Source: XYD1-FULL-44-32 sp964355855
Lineage (GTDB): Bacteria; Patescibacteriota; Minisyncoccia; Phycocordibacterales; XYD1-FULL-46-19
Length of the DNA stretch: 14,644 nt
Assembly: GCA_964355855.1 (NCBI GenBank)
Contig: CAYHFD010000020.1
Span: 1 to 14,644 of the forward strand
Direction: 5' to 3'
Made by a program: the position numbers and the translations under genes. The first letter of the stretch is position 1. The number at the start of each line of letters is the position of its first letter. Under the pieces are notes generated by a model, which did no database searches, was not told where the DNA came from, and saw only the letters and a list, made by a program, of their open reading frames with translations. Shown piece after piece: positions 1 through 4,911 of this stretch.

Positions 1-209
1 ACATCAAAATCAGGAAGTGATGAGCTTTTTATTTTTTGTATATCGCCTATAGTCAACTGTGCCGTTTTGTAATTCAGGTCATAGGTTGGCTTGCAGTATG
101 GGTCAAAGTCATTTGAAAAAACCGTTTCAAATCCGGCGCGCTCAAACCCCATTCGGATTCCTCCGATACCGGCAAACAAGTCTAAAGTTTTGTATGTTTT
201 ATTATTCAT
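1..209 (-). CDS. C5 cytosine DNA methyltransferase, N-terminal part (cut by window edge)
   Basis: About 69 residues are visible; the gene continues past position 1. The protein opens MNNKTYKTLDLFAGIGG, and DLFAGIGGIRMGFERAGF (about residues 9-26) is motif I of C5 cytosine methyltransferases, the S-adenosylmethionine-binding loop. The following VFSNDFDPYC and GDI segments match the next conserved strands; the catalytic Pro-Cys motif would lie just outside the window. Such enzymes methylate C5 of cytosine in a short target, either in a restriction-modification system or as a solitary enzyme; no endonuclease is visible. The start is the ATG at 209, with no Shine-Dalgarno sequence. Its start overlaps the stop of a 20-codon upstream ORF, so translation may be coupled. 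Family assignment is firm; target and partner are unknown. Confidence 0.87.
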   Translation of the reverse strand, partial: MNNKTYKTLDLFAGIGGIRMGFERAGFETVFSNDFDPYCKPTYDLNYKTAQLTIGDIQKIKSSSLPDFD

Positions 210-264
210 AAAATATAACTTGGTGGTTTGAGCGTTTTGGCAATGCCAGATAGCCGTCGCTCAT
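202..264 (-). CDS. Possible 20-residue upstream ORF coupled to the methyltransferase
   Basis: ATG at 264 opens MSDGYLALPKRSNHQVIFYE and stops at TAA (202-204), so it overlaps the methyltransferase start (ATG at 207-209) in another frame. A -10-like TATAGA (273-278) lies 8 nt upstream of its ATG, the spacing seen at other genes here. It has no recognisable family. It could be a leader peptide that sets translation of the methyltransferase, or a chance ORF; length alone cannot tell. Confidence 0.25.
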   Translation of the reverse strand: MSDGYLALPKRSNHQVIFYE

Positions 265-378
265 ACCTTAATTCTATATGATTATCAGAAAAAAAGCAGC
301 TGGTGGCTGACCTCTGACCTGTGGATGTTTTCACTAAGTTTATTTTAGAAAATTTTACCTTTTTTTCTATATCTCTTT

Positions 379-405
379 AAATAAACGCCGTTGGCGGTTT
401 TATTT
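379..405 (-). terminator. Hairpin with AT-rich flanks, terminator-like
   Basis: CGCC (386-389) pairs with GGCG (393-396) around GTT, and flanking AAATAAA/TTTATTT extends the stem with a small bulge. The flanks give T-rich sequence on either strand. The likely incoming transcript is the one running left from tRNA-Leu. Confidence 0.4.
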
Positions 406-442
406 ATGCGAGGGAGAGCACTCTCCCCCTACGGGGGCGGGT

Positions 443-495
443 ACTTTTCGACCGAAGCACCAAGTAAATTCTTCTGGTGCTCGGTAATGAAAAGT
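443..495. repeat. Long imperfect inverted repeat
   Basis: Three stem blocks nest: ACTTTTC/GAAAAGT (443-449 with 489-495), ACCGA/TCGGT (451-455 with 481-485) and GCACCA/TGGTGC (457-462 with 475-480). The GCACCA...TGGTGCTCG core recurs in the rplS terminator at 711-736, so the two hairpins flanking tRNA-Leu share a core. Role unknown. Confidence 0.5.
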
Positions 496-510
496 CTTTC
501 GAGTCCTCAC

Positions 511-532
511 GTGACTAAAGCAGTTTAGTCAC
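511..532. repeat. Perfect 9-bp hairpin with GCAG loop
   Basis: GTGACTAAA (511-519) and TTTAGTCAC (524-532) pair perfectly around GCAG. It lies one base from the tRNA-Leu-linked inverted repeat. A hairpin of the same design (10-bp stem, CTGC loop) abuts the tRNA-Val and tRNA-Lys repeats at 2179-2202; read in the tRNA-Leu direction this loop is also CTGC. Confidence 0.6.
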
Positions 533-533
533 T

Positions 534-587
534 TCTCGGGCACAAAAATAAAAACCACAAAAGTGGTTTTTATTTTTGTGCCCGAGA
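534..587 (-). repeat. Inverted repeat that includes the 3' end of tRNA-Leu
   Basis: Arms 534-558 and 563-587 are perfectly complementary over 25 bp with an AAAA loop. The right arm covers tRNA-Leu nucleotides 65-73 plus the first 16 trailer bases; the left arm is their exact complement. If transcribed beyond the trailer, the RNA would fold the tRNA acceptor 3' strand into this hairpin instead of the acceptor stem. It may serve as the tRNA terminator or trailer structure. Confidence 0.8.
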
Positions 588-662
588 GAGGAGTCGAACC
601 TCCACGCCCTTGCGGGCACTACCACCTCAAGGTAGCCGGTCTACCAATTTCCGCACTCGGGC
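579..662 (-). tRNA. tRNA-Leu (anticodon GAG)
   Basis: The 84-nt sequence folds with acceptor strands GCCCGAG and CTCGGGC, discriminator A (579), a D-arm with AATTGGTAGA, anticodon stem CTACC/GGTAG with loop TTGAGGT (anticodon GAG), a long variable arm (GCCCGCAAGGGC) as in class II tRNAs, and T-loop TTCGACT. GAG reads Leu codons CUC and CUU. CCA is not encoded; the next base is C and then A-rich sequence, so CCA addition after transcription is required. A promoter-like TACAAT lies about 16 nt upstream. Confidence 0.97.
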
Positions 663-677
663 ATATTAAACAAACAT

Positions 678-705
678 ATTGTAAGCAAAACAAACCAAAA
701 AACAA
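678..705 (-). promoter_or_regulatory. Putative promoter of tRNA-Leu
   Basis: On the minus strand TTGTTT (700-705) is followed after 16 bases by TACAAT (678-683, five of six consensus bases), placing the transcript start some 8-10 nt before the tRNA. The -35 lies inside the rplS terminator stem. The same hexamer pair precedes the PilB gene. Confidence 0.45.
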
Positions 706-752
706 GCCGAGCACCATAGAAGTTCATTGGTGCTCGACTTGTTTTTTGGTTT
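692..752 (-). terminator. Rho-independent terminator of the rluD-rplS unit
   Basis: Arms 692-716 and 728-752 form a 25-bp stem with an 11-base loop, starting 2 bases after the rplS stop. The single non-Watson-Crick position is a G-U wobble in minus-strand RNA but a C-A mismatch in plus-strand RNA, which fits selection on the minus-strand transcript. T-rich sequence follows in that direction. Confidence 0.75.
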
Positions 753-754
753 TA

Positions 755-1204
755 TTATTTATTGTCTTCAGTCGGCACTTCTTCGGTCACGACTTCGGCC
801 ACTTCCTCTGGCCCAGCCACCGCTTCTTCTTCAATATCAGTCCGCCCACCTAAAATCTGCTTCATCCGACGACGAATTTCTTTGGCCGCTTTGTCACGGA
901 TAAAGTAAAGCTTGGAGTGGCGCACCTTGGATTTGCGCACAATTTCAATCTTATCAATCATTGGCGAATAAAGAGGAAAAGTTTTTTCCATACCAACACC
1001 CGAGGCCACCTTGCGCACGGTAAAAGTAGCGCCGGCTTCTGATCCATGTTTACGGGCAATAATTAGCCCCTCAAAAATCTGAATGCGGGTCTTGCCCTTT
1101 TCCTGAATTTTTTGGTGCACCCGCACGGTATTACCAGAGGTGATCTCCAGCTTTTGGCGCTTGGCCATATCTACCGGTGAGACTTTAAATGTAGTTGCTT
1201 GCAT
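755..1204 (-). CDS. rplS: Large ribosomal subunit protein L19 (bL19)
   Basis: A 149-residue basic protein of the 50S subunit, located near the subunit interface. The L19 signature is clear: FEGLIIARK, then FTVRKVASGVGMEKTFPLYSP, and KSKVRHSKLYFIRDKAAKE near residue 110. Typical bL19 is about 115 residues; here an acidic tail of about 30 residues rich in Glu and Val follows GGRTD, an unusual ending for a ribosomal protein. The ATG at 1204 is the first in-frame start after the rluD stop; MAKRQK at residue 13 is an alternative. The gap to rluD is 12 bases, so they are probably co-transcribed. A strong terminator follows. Confidence 0.95.
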   Translation of the reverse strand: MQATTFKVSPVDMAKRQKLEITSGNTVRVHQKIQEKGKTRIQIFEGLIIARKHGSEAGATFTVRKVASGVGMEKTFPLYSPMIDKIEIVRKSKVRHSKLYFIRDKAAKEIRRRMKQILGGRTDIEEEAVAGPEEVAEVVTEEVPTEDNK

Positions 1205-1216
1205 AACGGGGGTAGT

Positions 1217-1951
1217 CTAGCACGACAAACGGAGGTTATCAAGAGCATTTTTTATGTCCGCTGAAAGTGGGGCCTCGAACTCTTTTACCTCTCCTCCAGG
1301 CAAAGCAATCTTAAGCCGTAGGGCATGTAGAGCCTGTCTGGCCAAACCCAGTGGACAAATTTTACCCTTAGCATATAAGTAATCACAAACTATGGGGTGT
1401 TGCAGGGCTTTAAAATGGGCGCGAAGCTGGTGGGTCCGGCCAGTTTTAGGCTTGGCTTCTACGTAGGAATAGTCGCCAATAGTCTCGAGCACCCGAAATA
1501 CTGTCACCGCTTCACGCAAATTACTGGCCGCTTTAAAACTTGCTACCCGCACCCGCGGATCTTTTAAACTCCGACCAATTGGTAAATCAATCGTCTGCTC
1601 GCTTTCGGTATCAGCAAATTTACCATATAAAATAGCGTGGTAAGTTTTTTCAGCCTGCCGATTTTGAAACTGGTCTTTGAGCCACAAAAATGACTCTTGG
1701 TTTAGGGCGATGATCATTACCCCACTGGTATCTTTGTCGAGGCGATGCACTATCCCCGGTCGCGCCACCACTCGCCCGTCGGGCAAAGTCATCGGTTCCC
1801 CCACTTCTATTGTTTGCGGAAATTTACCTGCTACCCAGTCGGCCAAAGTCAGCTCGGCTTTGTGGCCATCAGAGTGCACCGAGAGCCCGGCCGGCTTGTT
1901 GATGACTAGCACATTTTGGTCTTGATAAATTATTTCCGGTTGGAAGTTCAT
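1217..1951 (-). CDS. RluA/RluD-family RNA pseudouridine synthase
   Basis: The 244-residue protein isomerises uridine to pseudouridine in rRNA or tRNA. The catalytic block HRLDKDTSGVMI carries the invariant Asp at residue 72; the opening IIYQDQNVLVINKPAGLSVH and the later KTGRTHQLRAHF motif are typical of the RluA family. It lacks the N-terminal S4 RNA-binding domain of RluD and starts straight with the catalytic domain. I chose the ATG at 1951; a TTG at 1969 would add six residues. A weak -35/-10 pair (TTGCTA, 17 bases, TACTTT) ends 6 nt before the ATG. It stands upstream of rplS in one unit. The exact target cannot be deduced, so no Rlu letter is given. Confidence 0.9.
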   Translation of the reverse strand: MNFQPEIIYQDQNVLVINKPAGLSVHSDGHKAELTLADWVAGKFPQTIEVGEPMTLPDGRVVARPGIVHRLDKDTSGVMIIALNQESFLWLKDQFQNRQAEKTYHAILYGKFADTESEQTIDLPIGRSLKDPRVRVASFKAASNLREAVTVFRVLETIGDYSYVEAKPKTGRTHQLRAHFKALQHPIVCDYLYAKGKICPLGLARQALHALRLKIALPGGEVKEFEAPLSADIKNALDNLRLSC

Positions 1952-1988
1952 CTTGATAAAGTAATACAAATAAGGTATCGTAGCAATA

Positions 1989-2017
1989 TTGACGGGCTAA
2001 ACCCTAGATCGTATTAC
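1989..2017 (+). promoter_or_regulatory. Putative promoter of tRNA-Val
   Basis: TTGACG (1989-1994, five of six consensus bases), 17 bases, then TATTAC (2012-2017). The expected start near 2024 leaves a leader of about 30 nt before the tRNA. The -10 overlaps a short perfect palindrome, GATCGTATTACGATC (2008-2022). Confidence 0.55.
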
Positions 2018-2024
2018 GATCGGG

Positions 2025-2059
2025 TCGCCCGAACAAATTTTCAATTTGTTTTAGGGCGA
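2025..2059 (+). repeat. Leader hairpin that pairs with the 5' end of tRNA-Val
   Basis: TCGCCC (2025-2030) is complementary to the first six tRNA bases GGGCGA (2054-2059), and AACAAATT/AATTTGTT (2032-2039 with 2043-2050) closes the inside with loop TTC. The precursor could thus hold the 5' acceptor strand away from its normal partner, mirroring the 3' arrangement of the same tRNA. Confidence 0.6.
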
Positions 2060-2126
2060 TTAGCTCAGTTGGTAGAGCAGCGCTTTTACACAGCGAAGGT
2101 CAGAGGTTCAAGTCCTCTATCGCCCA
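2054..2126 (+). tRNA. tRNA-Val (anticodon TAC)
   Basis: The 73-nt cloverleaf has acceptor strands GGGCGAT and ATCGCCC with discriminator A, D-arm GCTC...GAGC, anticodon loop TTTACAC (anticodon TAC, reading GUA and GUG, possibly all GUN), and T-arm AGAGG TTCAAGT CCTCT. CCA is not encoded (CTT follows). Position 27-43 is a G-A opposition, as in the neighbouring tRNA-Lys. It converges on tRNA-Lys. Confidence 0.97.
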
Positions 2127-2178
2127 CTTTTTAAAACATTAACACCTTATGGTGTTTTTGTTTTTTAAGTGGGCGATA
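2118..2178 (+). repeat. Inverted repeat that includes the 3' end of tRNA-Val
   Basis: TATCGCCCACTT (2118-2129), which is tRNA nucleotides 65-73 plus three trailer bases, pairs perfectly with 2167-2178. Inside, AAAACA/TGTTTT (2133-2138 with 2159-2164) and AACACC/GGTGTT (2141-2146 with 2151-2156, loop TTAT) continue the fold. AACACC...GGTGTTTTTG alone resembles a terminator; the outer arm is what mirrors the tRNA. Confidence 0.8.
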
Positions 2179-2202
2179 AGCAAGACAACTGCTTGTCTTG
2201 CT
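2179..2202. repeat. Perfect 10-bp hairpin with CTGC loop between the two tRNA repeats
   Basis: AGCAAGACAA (2179-2188) and TTGTCTTGCT (2193-2202) pair perfectly around CTGC. It begins at the base after the tRNA-Val repeat and ends at the base before the tRNA-Lys repeat, so the three structures tile 2118-2237 without a gap. Confidence 0.75.
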
Positions 2203-2237
2203 CACGGGGCACAAAAAGTGCCTTTTTGTGCCCCGTG
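2203..2237 (-). repeat. Inverted repeat that includes the 3' end of tRNA-Lys
   Basis: Arms 2203-2218 and 2222-2237 are a perfect 16-bp inverted repeat with a 3-base loop. The right arm is tRNA-Lys nucleotides 65-73 plus trailer; the left arm is its exact complement. The left arm reads TGCCCCGTG on the minus strand, whereas the tRNA 5' end with its -1 base reads TGCCCTGTT, so it mirrors the 3' end and is not a copy of the 5' end. Confidence 0.8.
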
Positions 2238-2301
2238 CAGGAGTCGAACCTGCGACCATCTCCTTAAAAGGGAGCTGCTCTACCAACTGAGCTAACAGGG
2301 C
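2229..2301 (-). tRNA. tRNA-Lys (anticodon TTT)
   Basis: The 73-nt cloverleaf has acceptor strands GCCCTGT and ACGGGGC (one T-G pair), discriminator A at 2229, D-arm GCTC AGTTGGTA GAGC, anticodon loop CTTTTAA (anticodon TTT, reading AAA and AAG), and T-arm GCAGG TTCGACT CCTGC. CCA is not encoded. A weak promoter-like TATAGT lies at 2321-2326 on the minus strand, preceded by TTCATA (2343-2348) after 16 bases. Confidence 0.97.
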
Positions 2302-2350
2302 ATAAAAACGAAATCATCTTACTATAAAAAAATATCTTAGTCTATGAAAA

Positions 2351-2378
2351 GAAGGCCCCGCGGTGAAGCAGGGCCTTC
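2351..2378 (-). terminator. Terminator after the 65-residue protein gene
   Basis: GAAGGCCC (2351-2358) pairs with GGGCCTTC (2371-2378), an 8-bp GC-rich stem followed by TTTT on the minus strand. It starts 8 bases after the stop of the upstream small gene and supports that gene being real and transcribed. Confidence 0.75.
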
Positions 2379-2386
2379 GCTAAAAG

Positions 2387-2584
2387 CTACCCTATTTTCT
2401 GTCCCACAACCGTGAGGTAGTCTTCCTGAGTAAGGTGCTCGGACATCCGACAAGCTTCAACATAACGACTACTTGCTTCGCGCAGTCTTGAAAAGACCTC
2501 TTCACAGCGACGAGCTAATTCCGGATCAGTATCGAGCTTTCTTTGGAAAGCTGATACTGGCGGTTTAACCTTTTCTTCTTCCAT
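2387..2584 (-). CDS. Small hypothetical protein (65 residues)
   Basis: The protein is not recognised. It is charged and probably helical: MEEEKVKPPVS, then a central segment LARRCEEVFSRLREASSRYVEACR with heptad-like spacing of hydrophobic residues, ending VVGQKIG; there is no membrane segment. A promoter fits well (TATAAT at 2624-2629 within the end of holA) and a terminator follows, giving a transcript of about 240 nt. Its leader is about 33 nt with AGGAGA about 20 bases before the ATG and a weak AGGT closer in, making it one of the few genes here with any Shine-Dalgarno-like sequence. Base composition is slightly richer in GC than its neighbours. Confidence 0.7.
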   Translation of the reverse strand: MEEEKVKPPVSAFQRKLDTDPELARRCEEVFSRLREASSRYVEACRMSEHLTQEDYLTVVGQKIG

Positions 2585-2623
2585 ATTTTACCTAACCTTT
2601 CTTTCTCCTTTGTTCTATATTTA

Positions 2624-2651
2624 ATTATACAATCCTACACCTCAAGCGCAA
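2624..2651 (-). promoter_or_regulatory. Promoter of the 65-residue protein gene
   Basis: TATAAT (2624-2629, full consensus) is preceded after 16 bases by TTGCGC (2646-2651) on the minus strand. The -35 lies in the 3' end of holA, so the small gene can be expressed separately from it. Confidence 0.6.
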
Positions 2652-3357
2652 AACGCTCTAACTCCACCGCTAGGTCAAAACTTTTACGTCTAGCCTCGTG
2701 ATATAAAACCAATAATTTTTCCGTCAATTGTACCGCTCCATCATCACCCCAATTTCGTAAATAGCCCCGGGCTTTTTTAGCCACAAATGGATGTAAAGGT
2801 AAATCTTGGTCGGTCTCTTCACGCGCCACCAACGCCATGTTTTTGGCCATACCAAACATTTGCCAAAAAACTTGTTCTGGTTCATAACCTCGTAAATTGG
2901 CCGTCGCTACTACTTTCCACAATTTTAGTCGATCGCGGGCCCCCAAAGCATCTCCCACCGCAAAAATAAAATTATCTTTTTCTTCTTTTTTGTCCCGAGA
3001 AGTATCAATAAACTCTTTCAGCTCAGCGCCAAATCTTTCTAATTTTTTTCTTTCTGGGGCTAATAATTTTTCTTCCCACAATAAAAACATATGGCTGGCC
3101 TCAACGATTTCTCTACCTTTATTAAAAACCCAAGCTAGAGCCTCGGGGTTTTGCATCAAGCGCCGACCTAAAACTATATGTTTAGTCACAAACAACCCCT
3201 GACCATAAAGAAGTTCGTCGGCCACATTTTCCGTGAAATTTTCATCATTAAGTTCAAAAACCTCAGCATCGGGCCGTTTAGCTTTCACCGCCTCGGCATA
3301 CTTACGCCAGGCTAGCTGTGATTTATTTATATCTGAGCCAAAGTAGATGTATATCAT
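2635..3357 (-). CDS. holA: DNA polymerase III delta subunit (clamp-loader HolA)
   Basis: A 240-residue protein. The opening IYIYFGSDINKSQLAWRKYAE matches the start of HolA, where a short strand and a G-x-D turn begin the AAA-like domain, and DELLYGQGLFVTKHIVLGRRL matches the conserved block in which the subunit reports its 'slot' strands; the C-terminal helical collar region (LTEKLLVLYHEARRKSFDLAVELERFAL) also fits. There is no Walker A motif, as expected for delta. It opens the beta sliding clamp during loading. It is shorter than the roughly 340 residues of E. coli HolA, which is usual in reduced genomes. I chose ATG at 3357; a TTG at 3372 would add five residues. The assignment rests on remote similarity. 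Confidence 0.75.
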   Translation of the reverse strand: MIYIYFGSDINKSQLAWRKYAEAVKAKRPDAEVFELNDENFTENVADELLYGQGLFVTKHIVLGRRLMQNPEALAWVFNKGREIVEASHMFLLWEEKLLAPERKKLERFGAELKEFIDTSRDKKEEKDNFIFAVGDALGARDRLKLWKVVATANLRGYEPEQVFWQMFGMAKNMALVAREETDQDLPLHPFVAKKARGYLRNWGDDGAVQLTEKLLVLYHEARRKSFDLAVELERFALEV

Positions 3358-3368
3358 AAATATAGTGT

Positions 3369-3497
3369 CCAAAAACTTTGTTGAAGGCGTTTTATGTGAC
3401 AGAACCTCGCGCAGGCCGGCTGGGCCGAGCGGAGAGAAAATTCAGCAGAATTTTACACGTGTTCTGGAACATAAATGCCGAAAAAGAAGTTTTTGAC
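3369..3497. repeat. Multi-branched inverted repeat between exonuclease III and holA
   Basis: CAAAAACTT (3369-3377) pairs with AAGTTTTTG (3489-3497). Inside it TTATGT..CAGAAC pairs with GTTCTG..ACATAA (around 3392-3405 and 3464-3478). Inside that are a GC-rich hairpin (GGCC-GGCTG-GGCC, near 3414-3426) and a perfect AAAATTC-AGCA-GAATTTT hairpin. The whole intergenic space is therefore one nested fold, possibly the 3' structure of the upstream gene. Confidence 0.5.
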
Positions 3498-3503
3498 TTT
3501 GTT

Positions 3504-4283
3504 TCAAAACTCCAACTCCAACAAAATGGGCGCATGATCCGAACCATAAACATTATCTAAAATGGTCGCCTTTTTTATATTATCGACCAAGTCGGTGCTG
3601 ACATAAAAATAATCAATCCGCCAACCCACATTACGCTCCCGCGCGGCTGTTTTTTGGTCCCACCAACTATACTGTACCTTGTCTGGATGTTTAAAACGAA
3701 AGGTATCCACAAAGCCAACTTTGGCAAACTCATCCAACCAATCACGCTCGATTCTCATAAAACCCGAAATTTTCTCATTTTGTTTCGGTCGGGTCAAATC
3801 TATTTCTTCGTGGGCGGTATTAACATCACCAGTAAAAATAATTGGTTTGCCTAATTTTTTTAATTTTTTAAGATAAGCGACAAATTCCTGATAAAACTCC
3901 AGTTTATACTTCAGGCGCTCGGGACTGGCTCCCCCATTGGGAAAATAAATATTTAAAAAAATAAAATTACTAAAGTGAGTTTCAAGCATCCGCCCCTCGG
4001 GGGTAAGAATATTGGTTCCGAAATCTGTTTTTACTTTTTCTGGTACCGTTTTAGTGTAGGTGGCCACCCCACTGTAACCCTTTTTAGTATTGCAACAATC
4101 CCAATAAGAATTGTAACCAACGGGATAAACCAAAGCTGGGGAAAGTTGCGATATGTCGTGAATTTTGGTCTCTTGCACGGCCAGCACATCATATTTACCA
4201 GTCGTCATAAAATCCACAAAACCTTTCCGTTCGGCCGCCCGAATACCATTTATATTCCAAGAAACAAGAGATGTCTTAGCCAT
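3504..4283 (-). CDS. xthA: Exodeoxyribonuclease III / AP endonuclease (ExoA type)
   Basis: A 259-residue Mg-dependent enzyme that nicks DNA 5' of abasic sites and removes 3' blocking groups in base-excision repair. The endonuclease/exonuclease/phosphatase fold is complete: SWNINGIRAA (N10, N12), QETK with the metal-binding Glu 38, TGDVNTAHEEIDL with Asp 153 and Asn 155, and GSDHAP with Asp 249 and His 250. The wording resembles Bacillus ExoA more than E. coli Xth. It starts 21 bases after the stop of the uracil-DNA glycosylase gene, the enzyme that makes its substrate. The ATG at 4283 is chosen because MAKTSLVSWN is the family start and TATACT lies 6 nt upstream. Confidence 0.96.
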   Translation of the reverse strand: MAKTSLVSWNINGIRAAERKGFVDFMTTGKYDVLAVQETKIHDISQLSPALVYPVGYNSYWDCCNTKKGYSGVATYTKTVPEKVKTDFGTNILTPEGRMLETHFSNFIFLNIYFPNGGASPERLKYKLEFYQEFVAYLKKLKKLGKPIIFTGDVNTAHEEIDLTRPKQNEKISGFMRIERDWLDEFAKVGFVDTFRFKHPDKVQYSWWDQKTAARERNVGWRIDYFYVSTDLVDNIKKATILDNVYGSDHAPILLELEF

Positions 4284-4289
4284 AAATCG

Positions 4290-4295
4290 AGTATA
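4290..4295 (-). promoter_or_regulatory. -10-like TATACT just before the exonuclease III start
   Basis: TATACT lies 6 nt upstream of the ATG on the minus strand, in the 21-base gap after the glycosylase gene. A start of transcription at or next to the ATG would give a leaderless mRNA. No good -35 is seen, so it may be an internal promoter or simply AT-rich sequence. Confidence 0.4.
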
Positions 4296-4304
4296 ACACA
4301 AAAC

Positions 4305-4904
4305 CTAAATGAACCTTTTTAGGACTGAAAAATCTTTCTTCAAAGTGTCTTTTAAGGATTGATTATAGATAGCGGCCGCGGGGTGGTATAAAGCCACCAC
4401 CGACATTGGCCCATGGGGCGACTGTACCGCTATCACCTGACCGTGCAGTTTAGAAATAGTATCAAGTCGTTCTGGTACCTCGTATTTTTGAAGAATATAC
4501 CACATCGAGAACCGACCAAGAGTCGCAATAACCCTAGGCCGAATAATATCAATCTGGCGATCAAGAAAAGAACCATATAAAGCAATCTCATCGGGGCTCG
4601 GGTCACGATTGGCCGGGGGGCGATCTTTGACAATATTAGTAATATAAACACTCTCCCGCGGTAAACCAATCGTAGACAAAAGCTCATCTAAAATCTGGCC
4701 AGCCCTGCCACAAAAAGGTCGAGCGGTCTTGGCTTCGTTTTTACCAGGTGCCTCGCCAATAAACATTATTGAAGCCGTATGACTACCCTCGCCAATGACC
4801 GGAAAATAGTTATTTTCGGTCCGATAAGTATAAAGTGGCGAAGCCTTAAGATTAAGCACTTCAGCCCTAATTATCTCCATTGCCTCGTGTTTATCAGTAG
4901 CCAT
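4305..4904 (-). CDS. Family-4-like uracil-DNA glycosylase lacking Fe-S cysteines
   Basis: A 199-residue enzyme that should remove uracil from DNA. Motif GEAPGKNEAKTARPFCGRAGQ (residues 50-70) and HPAAA (174-178) are the two active-site motifs of family 4/5 glycosylases, and VYITNIVKDRPPANRDP matches the conserved middle block. Known family 4 enzymes bind a [4Fe-4S] cluster through four cysteines, two in an N-terminal CxxC before the PL pair, one in VKCRPP and one after the ExxxC. Here these positions are Leu 19, Ser 22, Asp 94 and Tyr 110; Cys 65 in motif A is the only cysteine. The start at 4904 is preferred because TATTAT lies 7 nt upstream; ATG at 4913 would add three residues. It precedes the AP endonuclease gene, the next step of repair. 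Confidence 0.88.
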   Translation of the reverse strand: MATDKHEAMEIIRAEVLNLKASPLYTYRTENNYFPVIGEGSHTASIMFIGEAPGKNEAKTARPFCGRAGQILDELLSTIGLPRESVYITNIVKDRPPANRDPSPDEIALYGSFLDRQIDIIRPRVIATLGRFSMWYILQKYEVPERLDTISKLHGQVIAVQSPHGPMSVVALYHPAAAIYNQSLKDTLKKDFSVLKRFI

Positions 4905-4911
4905 TATAAGC

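Larger units (their letters stand above)
210..578. other. Gene-free hairpin-rich interval between the methyltransferase and tRNA-Leu
   Basis: No credible coding frame is seen. The part nearest the methyltransferase (210-300) can form a small fold in which GAGCG (230-234) pairs with CGCTC (258-262) around an inner TGGC-GCCA hairpin. From 379 onward hairpins follow one another almost without gaps: 379-405, 412-427 (competing with 425-437), 443-495, 511-532 and the tRNA-linked repeat at 534-587. On the minus strand they all lie downstream of tRNA-Leu, so several may act as terminators or transcript-end structures. Confidence 0.6.

Noticed and set aside
2167..2178. Trailer arms as decayed duplicates of the tRNA 5' ends
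   Set aside because: Acceptor strands are complementary, so mirrors look like 5' copies; but in tRNA-Lys the trailer matches the exact complement of the 3' end at positions where the 5' end differs.
2787..3202. Plus-strand open frames antisense to holA and similar antisense frames over xthA, polA, ruvB and tyrS
   Set aside because: They mirror the codon structure of well-identified genes, show no family features, and have no promoters or terminators of their own.
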